From contig DVNK01000024.1 of NCBI GenBank assembly GCA_018714445.1, positions 1-64,000 of the forward strand: DNA of 64,000 nucleotides. Reading direction: 5' to 3'. The notes under the pieces were generated by a model. That model was not told the DNA's origin, made no database searches, and was given only the letters and a program-made list of their open reading frames with translations. The DNA is from Candidatus Fimadaptatus faecigallinarum. Its GTDB lineage: Bacteria > Bacillota > Clostridia > Christensenellales > Aristaeellaceae. The translations under genes were made by a program, and so were the position numbers. The first letter of the stretch is position 1, and every line of letters begins with the position of its first letter. This document shows, piece by piece, positions 34,728 through 42,710 of the stretch.

Positions 34728-36230
34728 TCATATTGTATCGTCTGTCGGGTCGCTGGGCACGTCCTGCGCCATGACGACCGGCGTTTCATGCACCGGTTCG
34801 TGCGCGGCCTCATGGTCGTGTGCGGGGCGGGGCGGACGCGGACTGCGCGGCTTATTGCGGCCGTCACGGTTTTCATGAGGCGCATGAGCCTCGTGGGCGT
34901 CGCGGGTTTCCTGGCCCTCCGCATGCGATTCGGCATAGCGGGCTTCGCGCCGCGGCTTTTCGCGGCGCTCGCCGGAACGGCCTTCGCGGCGGGCGGGCTT
35001 GCGCTCGCGCGCGGCCTCGCCGGATTCGGGCTGAGGCGCGTCGGCCTTGAGCGTTATCACGACGCGACGATTGGGCTCGTCGCCCTCGGAGTGCGTCTGT
35101 ACATAGGGATGATTTTGCAGCGTCGAGTGCAGTACCCGCCGCTCATATGGATTCATAGGCTCAAGCACGACCTTGCGGCCGGTTTTGACGGCGCGCGCCG
35201 CCATGCGCTCGGCCAGCCGCGTAAGCGACTCCTCGCGCTTGGCGCGATAGTGCTCGGTGTCCAGCGACACGCGCAGGTAGTCGTCGCGATCCTTGTTTAC
35301 CTCCAACGAGGTCAGGTATTGCAGCGCGTCGAGCGTATCGCCGCGCCGGCCTATGAGTATGCCGAGCGTATCGCCCATCATGCTTATAGACATGCCGCCT
35401 TCGCCCTCAGCCACGTAAATCTTGACCGGTACGCCCATCAGGCGGGTGAGCTTGTCCAGATACTCGTACGCGCGCCGGCCGACTTCGCTGAGCGTAGCCG
35501 GGTCCTGGTCGGGCAGCGGCCCATCAGGCAGCGCCGGCCGTTCAGGCTCAACCGTCCGGGCCTCCGGCCTGGATGCGCGGGCGTTACGCGCCTTGGCGGG
35601 CCGGGGTTCGCGCTCGGGCCTGGCCTCGCTGCGCGGGGCGCGTTCGGGCTTTGAATCGGGCTTGACCTCGCTGCGCGGAGTGCGCTCGGGCTTGGATTCG
35701 GGTTTGGCTTCGCTGCGCGGGGCTCGCTCGGGCTTTGAATCGGGCTTGGCCTCGTTGCGCGGGGCGCGCTCCGGCTTGGATTCGGGTTTGGCCTCGCTGC
35801 GTGGGGCGCGCTCGGGTTTTGAATCGGGCTTGGCCTCATTGCGCGGGGCGCGTTCGGGCTTTGAATCGGGCTTGGCCTCGTTGCGCGGAGACCGCTCGGG
35901 CCGGGATTCGGATTTGGATTCATTGCGCGGGGGCCGGGGCTCAGCGGACCTGGCCGGCCTGGGGGCGCGCTGGGGCTGTGGCTTGTCGGCTATCGTCGAC
36001 ACGCGCGTCGATGCGCCTGGCCGCAGTATTTGATCCATGTCTATATCGGGCATGTGCTCGCGCTCGGTTATGCGCACGCGTGCGGGCTTTGAGCCGAATA
36101 GCCCGAAAAAGCCCTTGCTGCCCTCGCTTACTACGTCCACCGTCACCTCAAAGCGTTCCAGACCCAGCTGATTGAGACCCGCCTGTACGGCTTCTTCGAC
36201 GGTCTTGCCGGTAGTTTCAATCGATCTCAT
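34728..36230 (-). CDS. jag: Jag/SpoIIIJ-associated RNA-binding protein with a large repeat insertion
   Basis: Cytoplasmic partner of YidC, an RNA-binding protein linked to cell elongation. The 500 residues contain the Jag-N domain (1-55, with EGSKGFFGLFGSKPARVRI) and then a highly charged linker. Within the linker, residues about 109-206 are seven 14-residue units of the form SKPERAPRNEAKPD. The KH domain (about 255-320, with IGRRGDTLDALQYL) and the R3H domain (about 330-395, ERMAARAVKTGRKVVLEPMNPYERRVLH) follow. A second Arg/Glu/His-rich tail of about 100 residues closes the protein. Ordinary Jag proteins are 200-300 residues, so linker and tail almost double its size. Its start abuts the yidC stop. 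Confidence 0.93.
   Translation of the reverse strand: MRSIETTGKTVEEAVQAGLNQLGLERFEVTVDVVSEGSKGFFGLFGSKPARVRITEREHMPDIDMDQILRPGASTRVSTIADKPQPQRAPRPARSAEPRPPRNESKSESRPERSPRNEAKPDSKPERAPRNEAKPDSKPERAPRSEAKPESKPERAPRNEAKPDSKPERAPRSEAKPESKPERTPRSEVKPDSKPERAPRSEARPEREPRPAKARNARASRPEARTVEPERPALPDGPLPDQDPATLSEVGRRAYEYLDKLTRLMGVPVKIYVAEGEGGMSISMMGDTLGILIGRRGDTLDALQYLTSLEVNKDRDDYLRVSLDTEHYRAKREESLTRLAERMAARAVKTGRKVVLEPMNPYERRVLHSTLQNHPYVQTHSEGDEPNRRVVITLKADAPQPESGEAARERKPARREGRSGERREKPRREARYAESHAEGQETRDAHEAHAPHENRDGRNKPRSPRPPRPAHDHEAAHEPVHETPVVMAQDVPSDPTDDTI
35613..35906 (-). repeat. jag: 42-bp coding tandem repeats inside jag
   Basis: Seven in-frame units of 42 bp (14 residues; consensus SKPERAPRNEAKPD or SEAKPE variants) code for a Lys/Glu/Pro/Arg-rich spacer between the Jag-N and KH domains. 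Units differ at few positions, and Ser/Asn and Asp/Glu alternations suggest duplication of pairs. Confidence 0.9.
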
Positions 36231-37172
36231 TTACGCATTCTCCTGAGAAGCTTTTTCCTTGGCTTCCTTGCGGTCGAGGTACTTGCCTATCAGAACGTTC
36301 TGAAGTATTGCGATAACGTTGGCGGTGAGCCAGTAGATCGCAAACGCCGCGCTGGACGACAGGCATATCCACAGCGAGAACAGCGGGAAAAAGTACTTCA
36401 TGAACACGGCAAGGGAATTGCCGCCCTGCTGGGGCGTTTCGGTGGGGTTGAGCTTGGTCTGCAGGAACTGCGTGGCGGCGGCCAGCACAGGCAGTATGTA
36501 ATAGCCGTTGGGGTTATTGAGCACCTGCAGGAACTCCCACGAGGGTATCGTGCCGGCGCGCATCAGATTGCCGATGCTGTCGATGACGGTCGCGCCGTAC
36601 TCGACCATGATCGGGTTATAGAGCGCGGCGTTGTTGACGAACGCCTTGGCGGCGTCGACGACTTCCTGGGACATGTGGGCGGTGGCCTGCAGCGACATCA
36701 CGTCGCGGGATATCGGTATCACGGCGGCGAACAGCGTGTCGGCGCAGAACACGTTTTTGACCCACAGCCAGTTTTCCAGCACGGGCGTGCCGCCGGCCTC
36801 GAGGGTCTGTATTATCTGCACTATGTGCTCGGAGGATATCGCCTGCATCGTCCACAACATGCCGAACAGCAGCGGGAACTGGATTATAAGCGGCAGGCAA
36901 CCGCTCATCGGGTTTATCTTTTCCTTCTTGTACAGTTCAGCGGTCTTGCGCTGGAGTTTTTCCTTGTCGTTGGCGTACTTGGCGTTGAGCGCGTCGAGCT
37001 GGGGCTTCAGGTTGCTCATACGCTTCATTGACTTACGCGACTTTATGTCCAACGGCATCAGTATTGCGCGTATCACCAACGTAAATATGACCACGGTCCA
37101 GCCATAGTTGGGCACAATCCAGTATATGAGTTCCAGCAGCGGCCTCAATATGGATATCAGCAGATTCTGCAT
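36231..37172 (-). CDS. yidC: Membrane protein insertase YidC/Oxa1
   Basis: Inserts and folds membrane proteins, alone or with SecYEG. 313 residues in the Gram-positive format, without the large periplasmic domain. The first hydrophobic segment (ISILRPLLELIYWIVP) is followed by WTVVIFTLVIRAILMPLDIKS with the conserved Arg of the hydrophilic groove. A cytoplasmic coiled-coil loop (RMSNLKPQLDALNAKYANDK) leads to CLPLIIQFPLLFGMLW and further helices to the C-terminus. No lipobox signal is seen. ATG 37172 lies ten bases after GGAGGG; the TTG at 37181 is too close to it. The gene is between yidD and jag. Confidence 0.95.
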   Translation of the reverse strand: MQNLLISILRPLLELIYWIVPNYGWTVVIFTLVIRAILMPLDIKSRKSMKRMSNLKPQLDALNAKYANDKEKLQRKTAELYKKEKINPMSGCLPLIIQFPLLFGMLWTMQAISSEHIVQIIQTLEAGGTPVLENWLWVKNVFCADTLFAAVIPISRDVMSLQATAHMSQEVVDAAKAFVNNAALYNPIMVEYGATVIDSIGNLMRAGTIPSWEFLQVLNNPNGYYILPVLAAATQFLQTKLNPTETPQQGGNSLAVFMKYFFPLFSLWICLSSSAAFAIYWLTANVIAILQNVLIGKYLDRKEAKEKASQENA

Positions 37173-37204
37173 TGTAAACAAACCCTCCAGTTGTGGTTAT
37201 AGGT

Positions 37205-37468
37205 TCAGGGCACGGGGTCATAGCCGCCCGGATTGAACGGGTGGCAGCGCAGTATGCGGCGAATGGCCAGATATCCGCCCTTGAACGGCCCGTAGCGCCG
37301 GACGGCTTCCAGCGCGTATGCAGAGCACGTGGGCACAAAGCGGCAGCAGGGTGGAAACAGGGGCGATATGCCGCGCTGATAGAACAGTATCAGCAGTATA
37401 AACAGCCGCCCCAGCAATGCGCGCACGAATCCGTAAACGGCGCGCAGCGCTTTCAATATCAAAGCCAT
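37205..37468 (-). CDS. yidD: Membrane protein insertion efficiency factor YidD
   Basis: A small 87-residue protein with the family pattern: hydrophobic amphipathic start ([17 protein letters not shown]), then the cysteine-containing [22 protein letters not shown], and the end [16 protein letters not shown]. YidD aids YidC-dependent insertion, by a mechanism not well understood. The start is ATG 37468 with GGAGGT six bases upstream; it follows rnpA directly (one base between). The chain rpmH-rnpA-yidD-yidC-jag is the standard bacterial order. Confidence 0.95.
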   Translation of the reverse strand: MALILKALRAVYGFVRALLGRLFILLILFYQRGISPLFPPCCRFVPTCSAYALEAVRRYGPFKGGYLAIRRILRCHPFNPGGYDPVP

Positions 37469-37469
37469 A

Positions 37470-37910
37470 TCACACCTCCAGGAGCAGCCCTTCGCGCTTG
37501 AGCACATATCTGAGCGAGCGCCCAAGCGTATGATAATCGGCCTGGGCTGCGGGCGGGCGGGCTATGAGCACGTATTGACCGGTGTGTACCTCGTGCTGCA
37601 TCAGCCTGAAGTTTTCGCGCAGCAGGCGTTTTACGCGGTTGCGCGTTACGGCGCAGCCTATCTTGCGGCTGACCGATATGCCCAGCTTCAGCTGCCGTCC
37701 GGGCAGAAATATCAGCGTAAAATGAGTGCAGCCCGCCGACTTGCCGCGGCGGTACACGTACTGAAACTGGCTGTTGCGGTGCAGTGTGTTCCGACGGCCC
37801 AGGCGAAATTTATGCGCAACTAATGAATCAGCCCGCGTCACGGCTGATGCGCCGGAGCGCTCAACCCCGACGGGGCCGTTCACAGGGGCCTTTATCGGCT
37901 TTTCATTCAT
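37470..37910 (-). CDS. rnpA: Ribonuclease P protein component
   Basis: Protein cofactor of RNase P, which matures the 5' ends of tRNAs. The 146 residues hold the family core: [37 protein letters not shown] and LLRENFRL. About 33 residues precede the usual beginning ([15 protein letters not shown]), and no clear ribosome binding site stands before ATG 37910, so the true start may be an internal codon. It begins nine bases after the rpmH stop, and translation may be coupled to it. Confidence 0.92.
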   Translation of the reverse strand: MNEKPIKAPVNGPVGVERSGASAVTRADSLVAHKFRLGRRNTLHRNSQFQYVYRRGKSAGCTHFTLIFLPGRQLKLGISVSRKIGCAVTRNRVKRLLRENFRLMQHEVHTGQYVLIARPPAAQADYHTLGRSLRYVLKREGLLLEV

Positions 37911-37918
37911 GTCGGGAA

Positions 37919-38059
37919 TTACGCGGAGAGCACCTTGCGACCGCGCTGACGGCGACGGGCCAGCACGTTGCGGCCGTTCTTGGTCTTCATGCGGGCGCGG
38001 AAACCGTGCACCTTGGAACGCTGGCGGGTTTTGGGCTGGTAAGTCATCTTGTTGGCCAT
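37919..38059 (-). CDS. rpmH: Large ribosomal subunit protein bL34
   Basis: A 46-residue, very basic protein with the bL34 pattern: [19 protein letters not shown], then [20 protein letters not shown]. Start ATG 38059 follows AAGGAG at about 38071-38076 (minus strand). It is the first gene after a strong promoter and is followed by rnpA, yidD, yidC and jag. No dnaA lies beside it, although rpmH is next to dnaA and oriC in many bacteria; here uppP is on the other side. Confidence 0.97.
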   Translation of the reverse strand: MANKMTYQPKTRQRSKVHGFRARMKTKNGRNVLARRRQRGRKVLSA

Positions 38060-38157
38060 GGGAAAAAACACTCCTTCAATCTTATTGTCGGCGGCGATAT
38101 ACGTCGCTTGGCTGGCAGTGCGTGCTCGGGCCTGATGCCCGACAATGCAACTTCTAT

Positions 38158-38186
38158 AGTATAAATTAGTGTGCGGTTTCTGTCAA
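38158..38186 (-). promoter_or_regulatory. Strong promoter of rpmH
   Basis: On the minus strand TTGACA (38181-38186) and TATACT (38158-38163) are 17 bases apart. The message has a leader of about 90 bases with a short hairpin (GTCGGGCATCAGGCCCGAGC near 38126-38143). Confidence 0.85.
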
Positions 38187-38211
38187 GTGCGTTTACTTGC
38201 GCACACTAAAC

Positions 38212-39009
38212 TTAAAACAGAATGTGCAGGAAATATTGGTCGATAAGTACATAAACGCCCAAAATTGCTGTGTAAATTGCGAAATACCTGAGCGGGCAGC
38301 GCCGTATTATGCGCAGCATGAACTTTATCGTCAGGAAACCCGACACCGCCGCGACCACGACTGCCAGTATAGTAGTTGCCCAGTTGACGTCGGCAGGCGC
38401 CACGTTTTCACCGGACACAAGGTCCTTGAGCGACATGACCAGTGAACCCAGTATCGCCGGCGCGCTCATCATGAACGAGAAGTCGGCGGCCTTTTTGCGC
38501 TTGAGTCCTGACGACACGCCCGCCGCGATCGTGGAGCCCGAGCGCGACACGCCCGGCAGTATCGCAAACGCCTGCATTATGCCCATCGCGATCGTGTCGC
38601 GCCAGGTCAGCCGGTCGTGCGTCACGACGCGTTCCGACAGAAAGTCCGACGCCAACAGCACCGCGGTCGTTATCAAAAACGAAAAGCCCAGAAAATTGCC
38701 CTCAAACGCCGCGTCGAAGAAGTCGCCGAACGCAAGCGTCGCGATGACGGCTGGAATCGTGGCCACGACCAGCTCGGGCAGCAGGCTGCGCACCGGGTGG
38801 CGCACCATGTTCCAGAACAGCTTGAAGTACACCACCAGTACCGCCAGCAGCGTGCCGGCGTGCAGCAGGACTTCCAGCAGCAGACCAGTGCTGGGCAGGT
38901 TGAATATTTTCTGCACCAGCAGCAGATGGCCGGACGAACTGATCGGCAGGAACTCGGCCAGGCCCTGCGTAAGTCCGAGTATTATCGCCTGAAAGGGGTT
39001 GAGATTCAT
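38212..39009 (-). CDS. uppP: Undecaprenyl-diphosphatase UppP (BacA)
   Basis: Integral membrane phosphatase that recycles undecaprenyl pyrophosphate to the carrier lipid for peptidoglycan synthesis; it also gives some bacitracin resistance. 265 residues and about eight helices. Motifs are the first half GLTQGLAEFLPISSSGHLLL and the second LPGVSRSGSTIAAG, which hold the catalytic Glu, Ser and Arg residues. Start ATG 39009 follows GGAGGAATTAGA and overlaps the stop of the upstream rsmF-like gene by four bases (ATGA), so manA, the methyltransferase and uppP form one operon. Confidence 0.95.
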   Translation of the reverse strand: MNLNPFQAIILGLTQGLAEFLPISSSGHLLLVQKIFNLPSTGLLLEVLLHAGTLLAVLVVYFKLFWNMVRHPVRSLLPELVVATIPAVIATLAFGDFFDAAFEGNFLGFSFLITTAVLLASDFLSERVVTHDRLTWRDTIAMGIMQAFAILPGVSRSGSTIAAGVSSGLKRKKAADFSFMMSAPAILGSLVMSLKDLVSGENVAPADVNWATTILAVVVAAVSGFLTIKFMLRIIRRCPLRYFAIYTAILGVYVLIDQYFLHILF

Positions 39010-40928
39010 TCTAATTCCTCCGCTTCCTCCGCTATCGTTCCGAGCGGCTTGAGTCCGCGCGGATAATGGCCCTTTACGATGCCGTCGCGCGCCTTGCCGG
39101 GGCACACCGGCAGTCCATGCCAGTGGAGCAGCACCCAGCCGTCATTGGCGGCGCGCTCTATCTGTTCTCCGCGCACCAGCCTGAGCGCGGCCTGAGTATC
39201 TACTTCCACGCTGCCGGCTCCGGGCGCCAGCGCACGGCACAGCGCATACGCCGGGGCGACATGGCTGCGGCCCACCTCGGCCAGCCCCAATCCCGCCAGC
39301 GCCACGCGCACCCCGTCCAGCGGCGGACAGTCCGGTGGCAGCAGATGGAGTTGCGCGCCATATAGCACAGCTTCGCCGTGAAGCTCGGGCAGTGGCAGTT
39401 CGTCCGTGAGTTGCCGCAATGCGCGCGCGGCGTCGGCATTATGCGCGTCGGGGCGGTGCGGGGACGACTTGCCGCGCCGTGACGTATCGGCGGCTAAGCG
39501 GCTGGCGTGGCTGTTGCGGCTCTTGCGGTTTGCGCCGTCCTTTCGGCCGGCACGGGCTGCGGTTGGCGTGGTGGCTGCTCCGATTGCTTGGGCAGTCCGG
39601 CCTGCGTCAACGGCGCACGCTTCGTCGTAGCCTGGGTGCGACTGCATGTCGCTGCCCGCGTGGCGGCGCAGCCGACAGACGAAGTGGCCTTCGCCGTCGA
39701 TGATATGCGGCCAGAGCCGGAGCATTCCGTCCCGCGACGCGCCCAGCCCGGCAAGTGCAAAGTCCTCGGGGGCCATGTCGGGGTATCGGCGCAGGAACTC
39801 GCCTATTGTGCCCTCATTCTCCAGCCGGTTGAACGTGCAGGTCGAGTAGACCAGCACGCCGCCGGGCTTGAGCAGCGCATGCGCACTGTCCAGTATGTCG
39901 AGCTGACGCAGATGACAGGCGCGGGGCGCGTCGGGCGTCCACTCGTGCAGCGCGCCTTCGTCGCGCCGGAACATGCCCTCGCCCGAGCACGGCGCGTCCA
40001 CCAGTATCGCGTCGAACGCCTCGCCCCAGCGCGCGGCCAGCCGGTCGGGATACTCGTTTGTGACGACCACGTTGGTAAATCCCTGCCGTTCGATATTGCC
40101 CGCGAGCATCCTGGCGCGCGCGGGTATGGGCTCATTGGATACCAGCAGTCCTTTGCCGGCCAGCGCGGCGGCCAGTTGTGAGCTCTTGCCGCCGGGCGCT
40201 GCGCACAGGTCGAGCACGCGCATGCCGGGCTTTACGGCCAGCGCGGCGCCGGCAGCCATCGCGGACGGCTCCTGTATGTAGTACAGTCCCATCAGGTGCA
40301 TTAGCGATGCGCCGGGCATGGAATCGCCGGCGATATAGTATGCGCCGGGCTGCCAGGGCACGGGGCGGTCGATGTAGCGACGCGCCAGCGCACGCGCGGC
40401 ATCCAAGCCGGCAGCGGCATTCATGTCCGTGACGCTAACCAGACCGGCAGCGGCATTCACGTCCGTTACGCCAACCAGATCGGCAGCGGCATCCAAGTCC
40501 GTTACGCCAGCCAGATCGGTAGCGGCATTCACGTCCGTTACGCCAACCAGACCGGTAGCGGCATTCAAGTCCGTTACGCCAGCCAGACCGGGAGCTGCAC
40601 ATGTTCCCGACCCATCGCCCAAGCCACAAGCAGAGTTAAACCCAGCGGTATCGCTCAAGCCATGGACGTCATCCAAGCCCGCGACGCCGCCCAAGCCGGC
40701 AGCGGCACGAAGTCCGGGAACGCCGCTCAGCGCAAACGCGGGGCGGCGGCCATCGAGATTGTCCGGAGCAGGACTCGCGTATGGCCCGGGGCGCAGTCCG
40801 ATCCGGGGATTGAGGCGGAGCGCGCGCCAGTGCGGCCTGTCGTATGCGCGCCAGAACTCGTCCGCCTGCGCGCCCAGCAGCGCGGCTATCTCATGCCGGA
40901 ACTCGGCGGGCAATCGCAGCGCGTCCAT
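39006..40928 (-). CDS. RsmF/Sun-type rRNA (cytosine-C5) methyltransferase with a repeat-rich insertion
   Basis: An RNA m5C methyltransferase of the NOL1/NOP2/RsmF family, 640 residues. The N-terminal part (RLPAEFRHEIAALLG... WRALRLNPR, 1-45) is normal. The SAM-binding core starts near 195, with DLCAAPGGKSSQLA (240-253), VDAPCSGEGMFRRD and STCTFNRLENEG carrying the two catalytic cysteines. The C-terminal RNA-binding part resembles the RsmF PUA-like end (GWVLLHWHGLPVCPGKA, then HYPRGLKPLG). Between 50 and 180 lies an insertion rich in Gly, Ala, Val and Asp that ends in five 12-residue repeats. Start ATG 40928 shares a base with the manA stop. The insert is absent from ordinary family members, as far as I know. 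Confidence 0.87.
   Translation of the reverse strand: MDALRLPAEFRHEIAALLGAQADEFWRAYDRPHWRALRLNPRIGLRPGPYASPAPDNLDGRRPAFALSGVPGLRAAAGLGGVAGLDDVHGLSDTAGFNSACGLGDGSGTCAAPGLAGVTDLNAATGLVGVTDVNAATDLAGVTDLDAAADLVGVTDVNAAAGLVSVTDMNAAAGLDAARALARRYIDRPVPWQPGAYYIAGDSMPGASLMHLMGLYYIQEPSAMAAGAALAVKPGMRVLDLCAAPGGKSSQLAAALAGKGLLVSNEPIPARARMLAGNIERQGFTNVVVTNEYPDRLAARWGEAFDAILVDAPCSGEGMFRRDEGALHEWTPDAPRACHLRQLDILDSAHALLKPGGVLVYSTCTFNRLENEGTIGEFLRRYPDMAPEDFALAGLGASRDGMLRLWPHIIDGEGHFVCRLRRHAGSDMQSHPGYDEACAVDAGRTAQAIGAATTPTAARAGRKDGANRKSRNSHASRLAADTSRRGKSSPHRPDAHNADAARALRQLTDELPLPELHGEAVLYGAQLHLLPPDCPPLDGVRVALAGLGLAEVGRSHVAPAYALCRALAPGAGSVEVDTQAALRLVRGEQIERAANDGWVLLHWHGLPVCPGKARDGIVKGHYPRGLKPLGTIAEEAEELE
40407..40586 (-). 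repeat. 36-bp coding tandem repeats inside the RsmF-like gene
   Basis: Five in-frame 36-bp units encode variants of LVGVTDVNAAAG (residues 115-174). Alternate units are more alike (LAGVTDLNAATG versus LVGVTDVNAATD), pointing to duplication of a 72-bp dimer. The preceding 60 residues (for example VPGLRAAAGLGGVAGLDDVHG) look like older decayed copies. Confidence 0.88.
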
Positions 40929-41869
40929 CAGCTGTTGGCAGCGGGTTCGGACAGCAGCGCGGTCAGGTGGCCGCACAGCGAGAACTCGCCCAGTGCGGCG
41001 GGTATCAGCGCGCTGTCGCCGCGCTCCAGAAGCAGGCTGCCGCCGTCGTACTCGACCCAGCACTTATCCAGCGCGGTAAGCAGCGCAAAGCTGTCGGTCT
41101 CCACGGGCATGCGGCCCATTACGTCCAGCCGGCTGAGACGGAAGAACTCGCCGTCTATGAGCTCTGCGCGGTGGCCGCCCAGCACATGGGAGACCTTGGG
41201 CGTGACCGGCGTAAGCTCCATGTCGCAGCGGGTGACGTCGAGTGCCTTGCGGGTGTGTATCTCGCGCGGCCTGCCCCAGTCCCACATGCGATAGGTCACG
41301 TCGGAGGACTGCTGTATCTCGTAGAGCACAATGCCCGCGCCTATTGCGTGCACGGTGCCGCTGCGTATGTAGAGGCAGTCGCCGGGCTTGACGCTGATCC
41401 AGTTGAGCGCGTCCTCGATGCGGCCGGCCTCGGACAGGCGTTCGAGCTCGGCCTTGTCGCGCGCGTTGACGCCATACACCAGCTTGGCGCCGGGCTGCGT
41501 GTCGAGTATGTACCAGGCTTCGGTCTTGCCGCGCTTGCCTTCCACGCGGCGGGCATAGTCGTCGTCGGGATGGACCTGTACGCTGAGCGTGTCTCGAGCG
41601 TCCAGCAGTTTGAGAAGCAGCGGGAATTCCGGCCACTTGCCGAGCAGATCCGCGCCCCAGGCCTGAGCGACCTGGCTGAGCGTGCGCCCGGCCATATCGC
41701 CGTTGTCGACGACGCTCTCGCGCCCGGGCAGCGCGGATATCTCAAGGCTTTCGCCGGTGCGGTCGTCGGGAATGGATTTGCCAAACAGCGTGCGCAGCCG
41801 TTCGCCGCCCCAGGGCGTCTCATCGCCGTGGCGGAAATAGGGCCGCATCTTCAGAGGGTAGACCATCAT
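40928..41869 (-). CDS. manA: Mannose-6-phosphate isomerase, class I (Bacillus ManA-like)
   Basis: Zinc enzyme interconverting mannose 6-phosphate and fructose 6-phosphate. The 313 residues match the short Gram-positive form: KMRPYFRHGDETPWGGERL at the start, SVQVHPDDDYAR near 97 (metal-binding Gln-x-His), GKTEAWYIL, and SGTVHAIGAGIVLYEIQQSSD (two further metal ligands). Start ATG 41869 (a second ATG follows at once) lies behind GGGAG. First gene of the manA-rsmF-uppP operon. It can supply GDP-mannose precursors, which would suit the PIG-V-like mannosyltransferase at 46.8 kb; that link is inference. Confidence 0.92.
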   Translation of the reverse strand: MMVYPLKMRPYFRHGDETPWGGERLRTLFGKSIPDDRTGESLEISALPGRESVVDNGDMAGRTLSQVAQAWGADLLGKWPEFPLLLKLLDARDTLSVQVHPDDDYARRVEGKRGKTEAWYILDTQPGAKLVYGVNARDKAELERLSEAGRIEDALNWISVKPGDCLYIRSGTVHAIGAGIVLYEIQQSSDVTYRMWDWGRPREIHTRKALDVTRCDMELTPVTPKVSHVLGGHRAELIDGEFFRLSRLDVMGRMPVETDSFALLTALDKCWVEYDGGSLLLERGDSALIPAALGEFSLCGHLTALLSEPAANS

Positions 41870-42180
41870 AATATATCGCTCCCCAGCCGTATTCTATGAT
41901 ACAATTGTACATGTTAATCCGGCGCTGTCAATCGCAAACACGATAAAGATAATGGCCGGATTATGGGCGATGCGGTAAAGTGTGAGTGGAACGCAAACCG
42001 GACGCGCTGAGCCCGGCGTTAGAGCACGCAATTTCGGCGAAACAGGCGGAGACACGCAATGCGCACTGAAGCGTGGCCGGGTGATGCCGGGCGGCTATGC
42101 ACAGCGTGGCGGGTGCTGTATGGCATTTAGCGCTGCGTTGGCATGGGTGCCCGCGCCGCACTCAACGCCGCCGCTGGCTG

Positions 42181-42678
42181 CGCGCCGTGAAGTGCAAAGG
42201 TCATGCTCCTCAGCGTGCGCGCAATAAGGAGATTGACGCGCCGGGTTTAGGCTTATGCGGCTCAGCGCTTATGCGTTGGATATCATTGGCGCTTGACGTT
42301 GCGCGCCGGGAAGTGTAAAGGCCATGCTCCTCAGCGTGCGCGCAATAAGGAGATTGACGCGCCGGGTTTAGGCTTATGCGGCGCAGAGCTTATGCATCGG
42401 GTATCATTGGCGCTTGACGTTGCGCGCCGGGAAGTGCAAAGGTCATGCTCCTCGGCGTGCGCGCAATAAGGCGATTGATGGGCCGCGTTTAGGCTTGGCT
42501 TATGCGGCCCAGCGCTTATGCGTCTGGTATCATTGGCGCTTGACGTTGCGCGCCGGGAAGTGCAAAGGTCATGCTCCTCGGCGTGCGCGCAATAAGGCGA
42601 TTGACGCGCCGGGTTTGGTCTTATGCGGCCCAGCGCTTATGCGTCGGATATCATTGGCGCTTGACGTTGCGCGCGCCG
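42181..42678. repeat. Four 121-bp tandem repeats upstream of the helicase gene
   Basis: The marker AAGTGCAAAGGTCATGCTCCTC begins at 42190, 42311, 42432 and 42558 (steps 121, 121 and 126; the last step has a GGCTT duplication). Each unit contains CAATAAGG-GATTGA, TTTAGGCTTATGCGGC, CATTGGCGCTTGACGTTGCGCGCC. Copies are about 90 per cent identical by eye. The final copy supplies the TTGACG -35 box of the next gene. The preceding 200 bases (41980-42180) are unrelated and gene-free. Confidence 0.9.
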
Positions 42679-42690
42679 CAATACTATAAT
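42661..42690 (+). promoter_or_regulatory. Helicase gene promoter whose -35 comes from the last repeat copy
   Basis: TTGACG (42661-42666) and TATAAT (42685-42690) are 18 bases apart, 20 bases upstream of the start. TTGACGTTGCGCGC is part of every 121-bp repeat unit, but only the last copy is followed by a TATAAT. Confidence 0.7.
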
Positions 42691-42710
42691 GAAGCGGGAG
42701 TGATGAGCAG

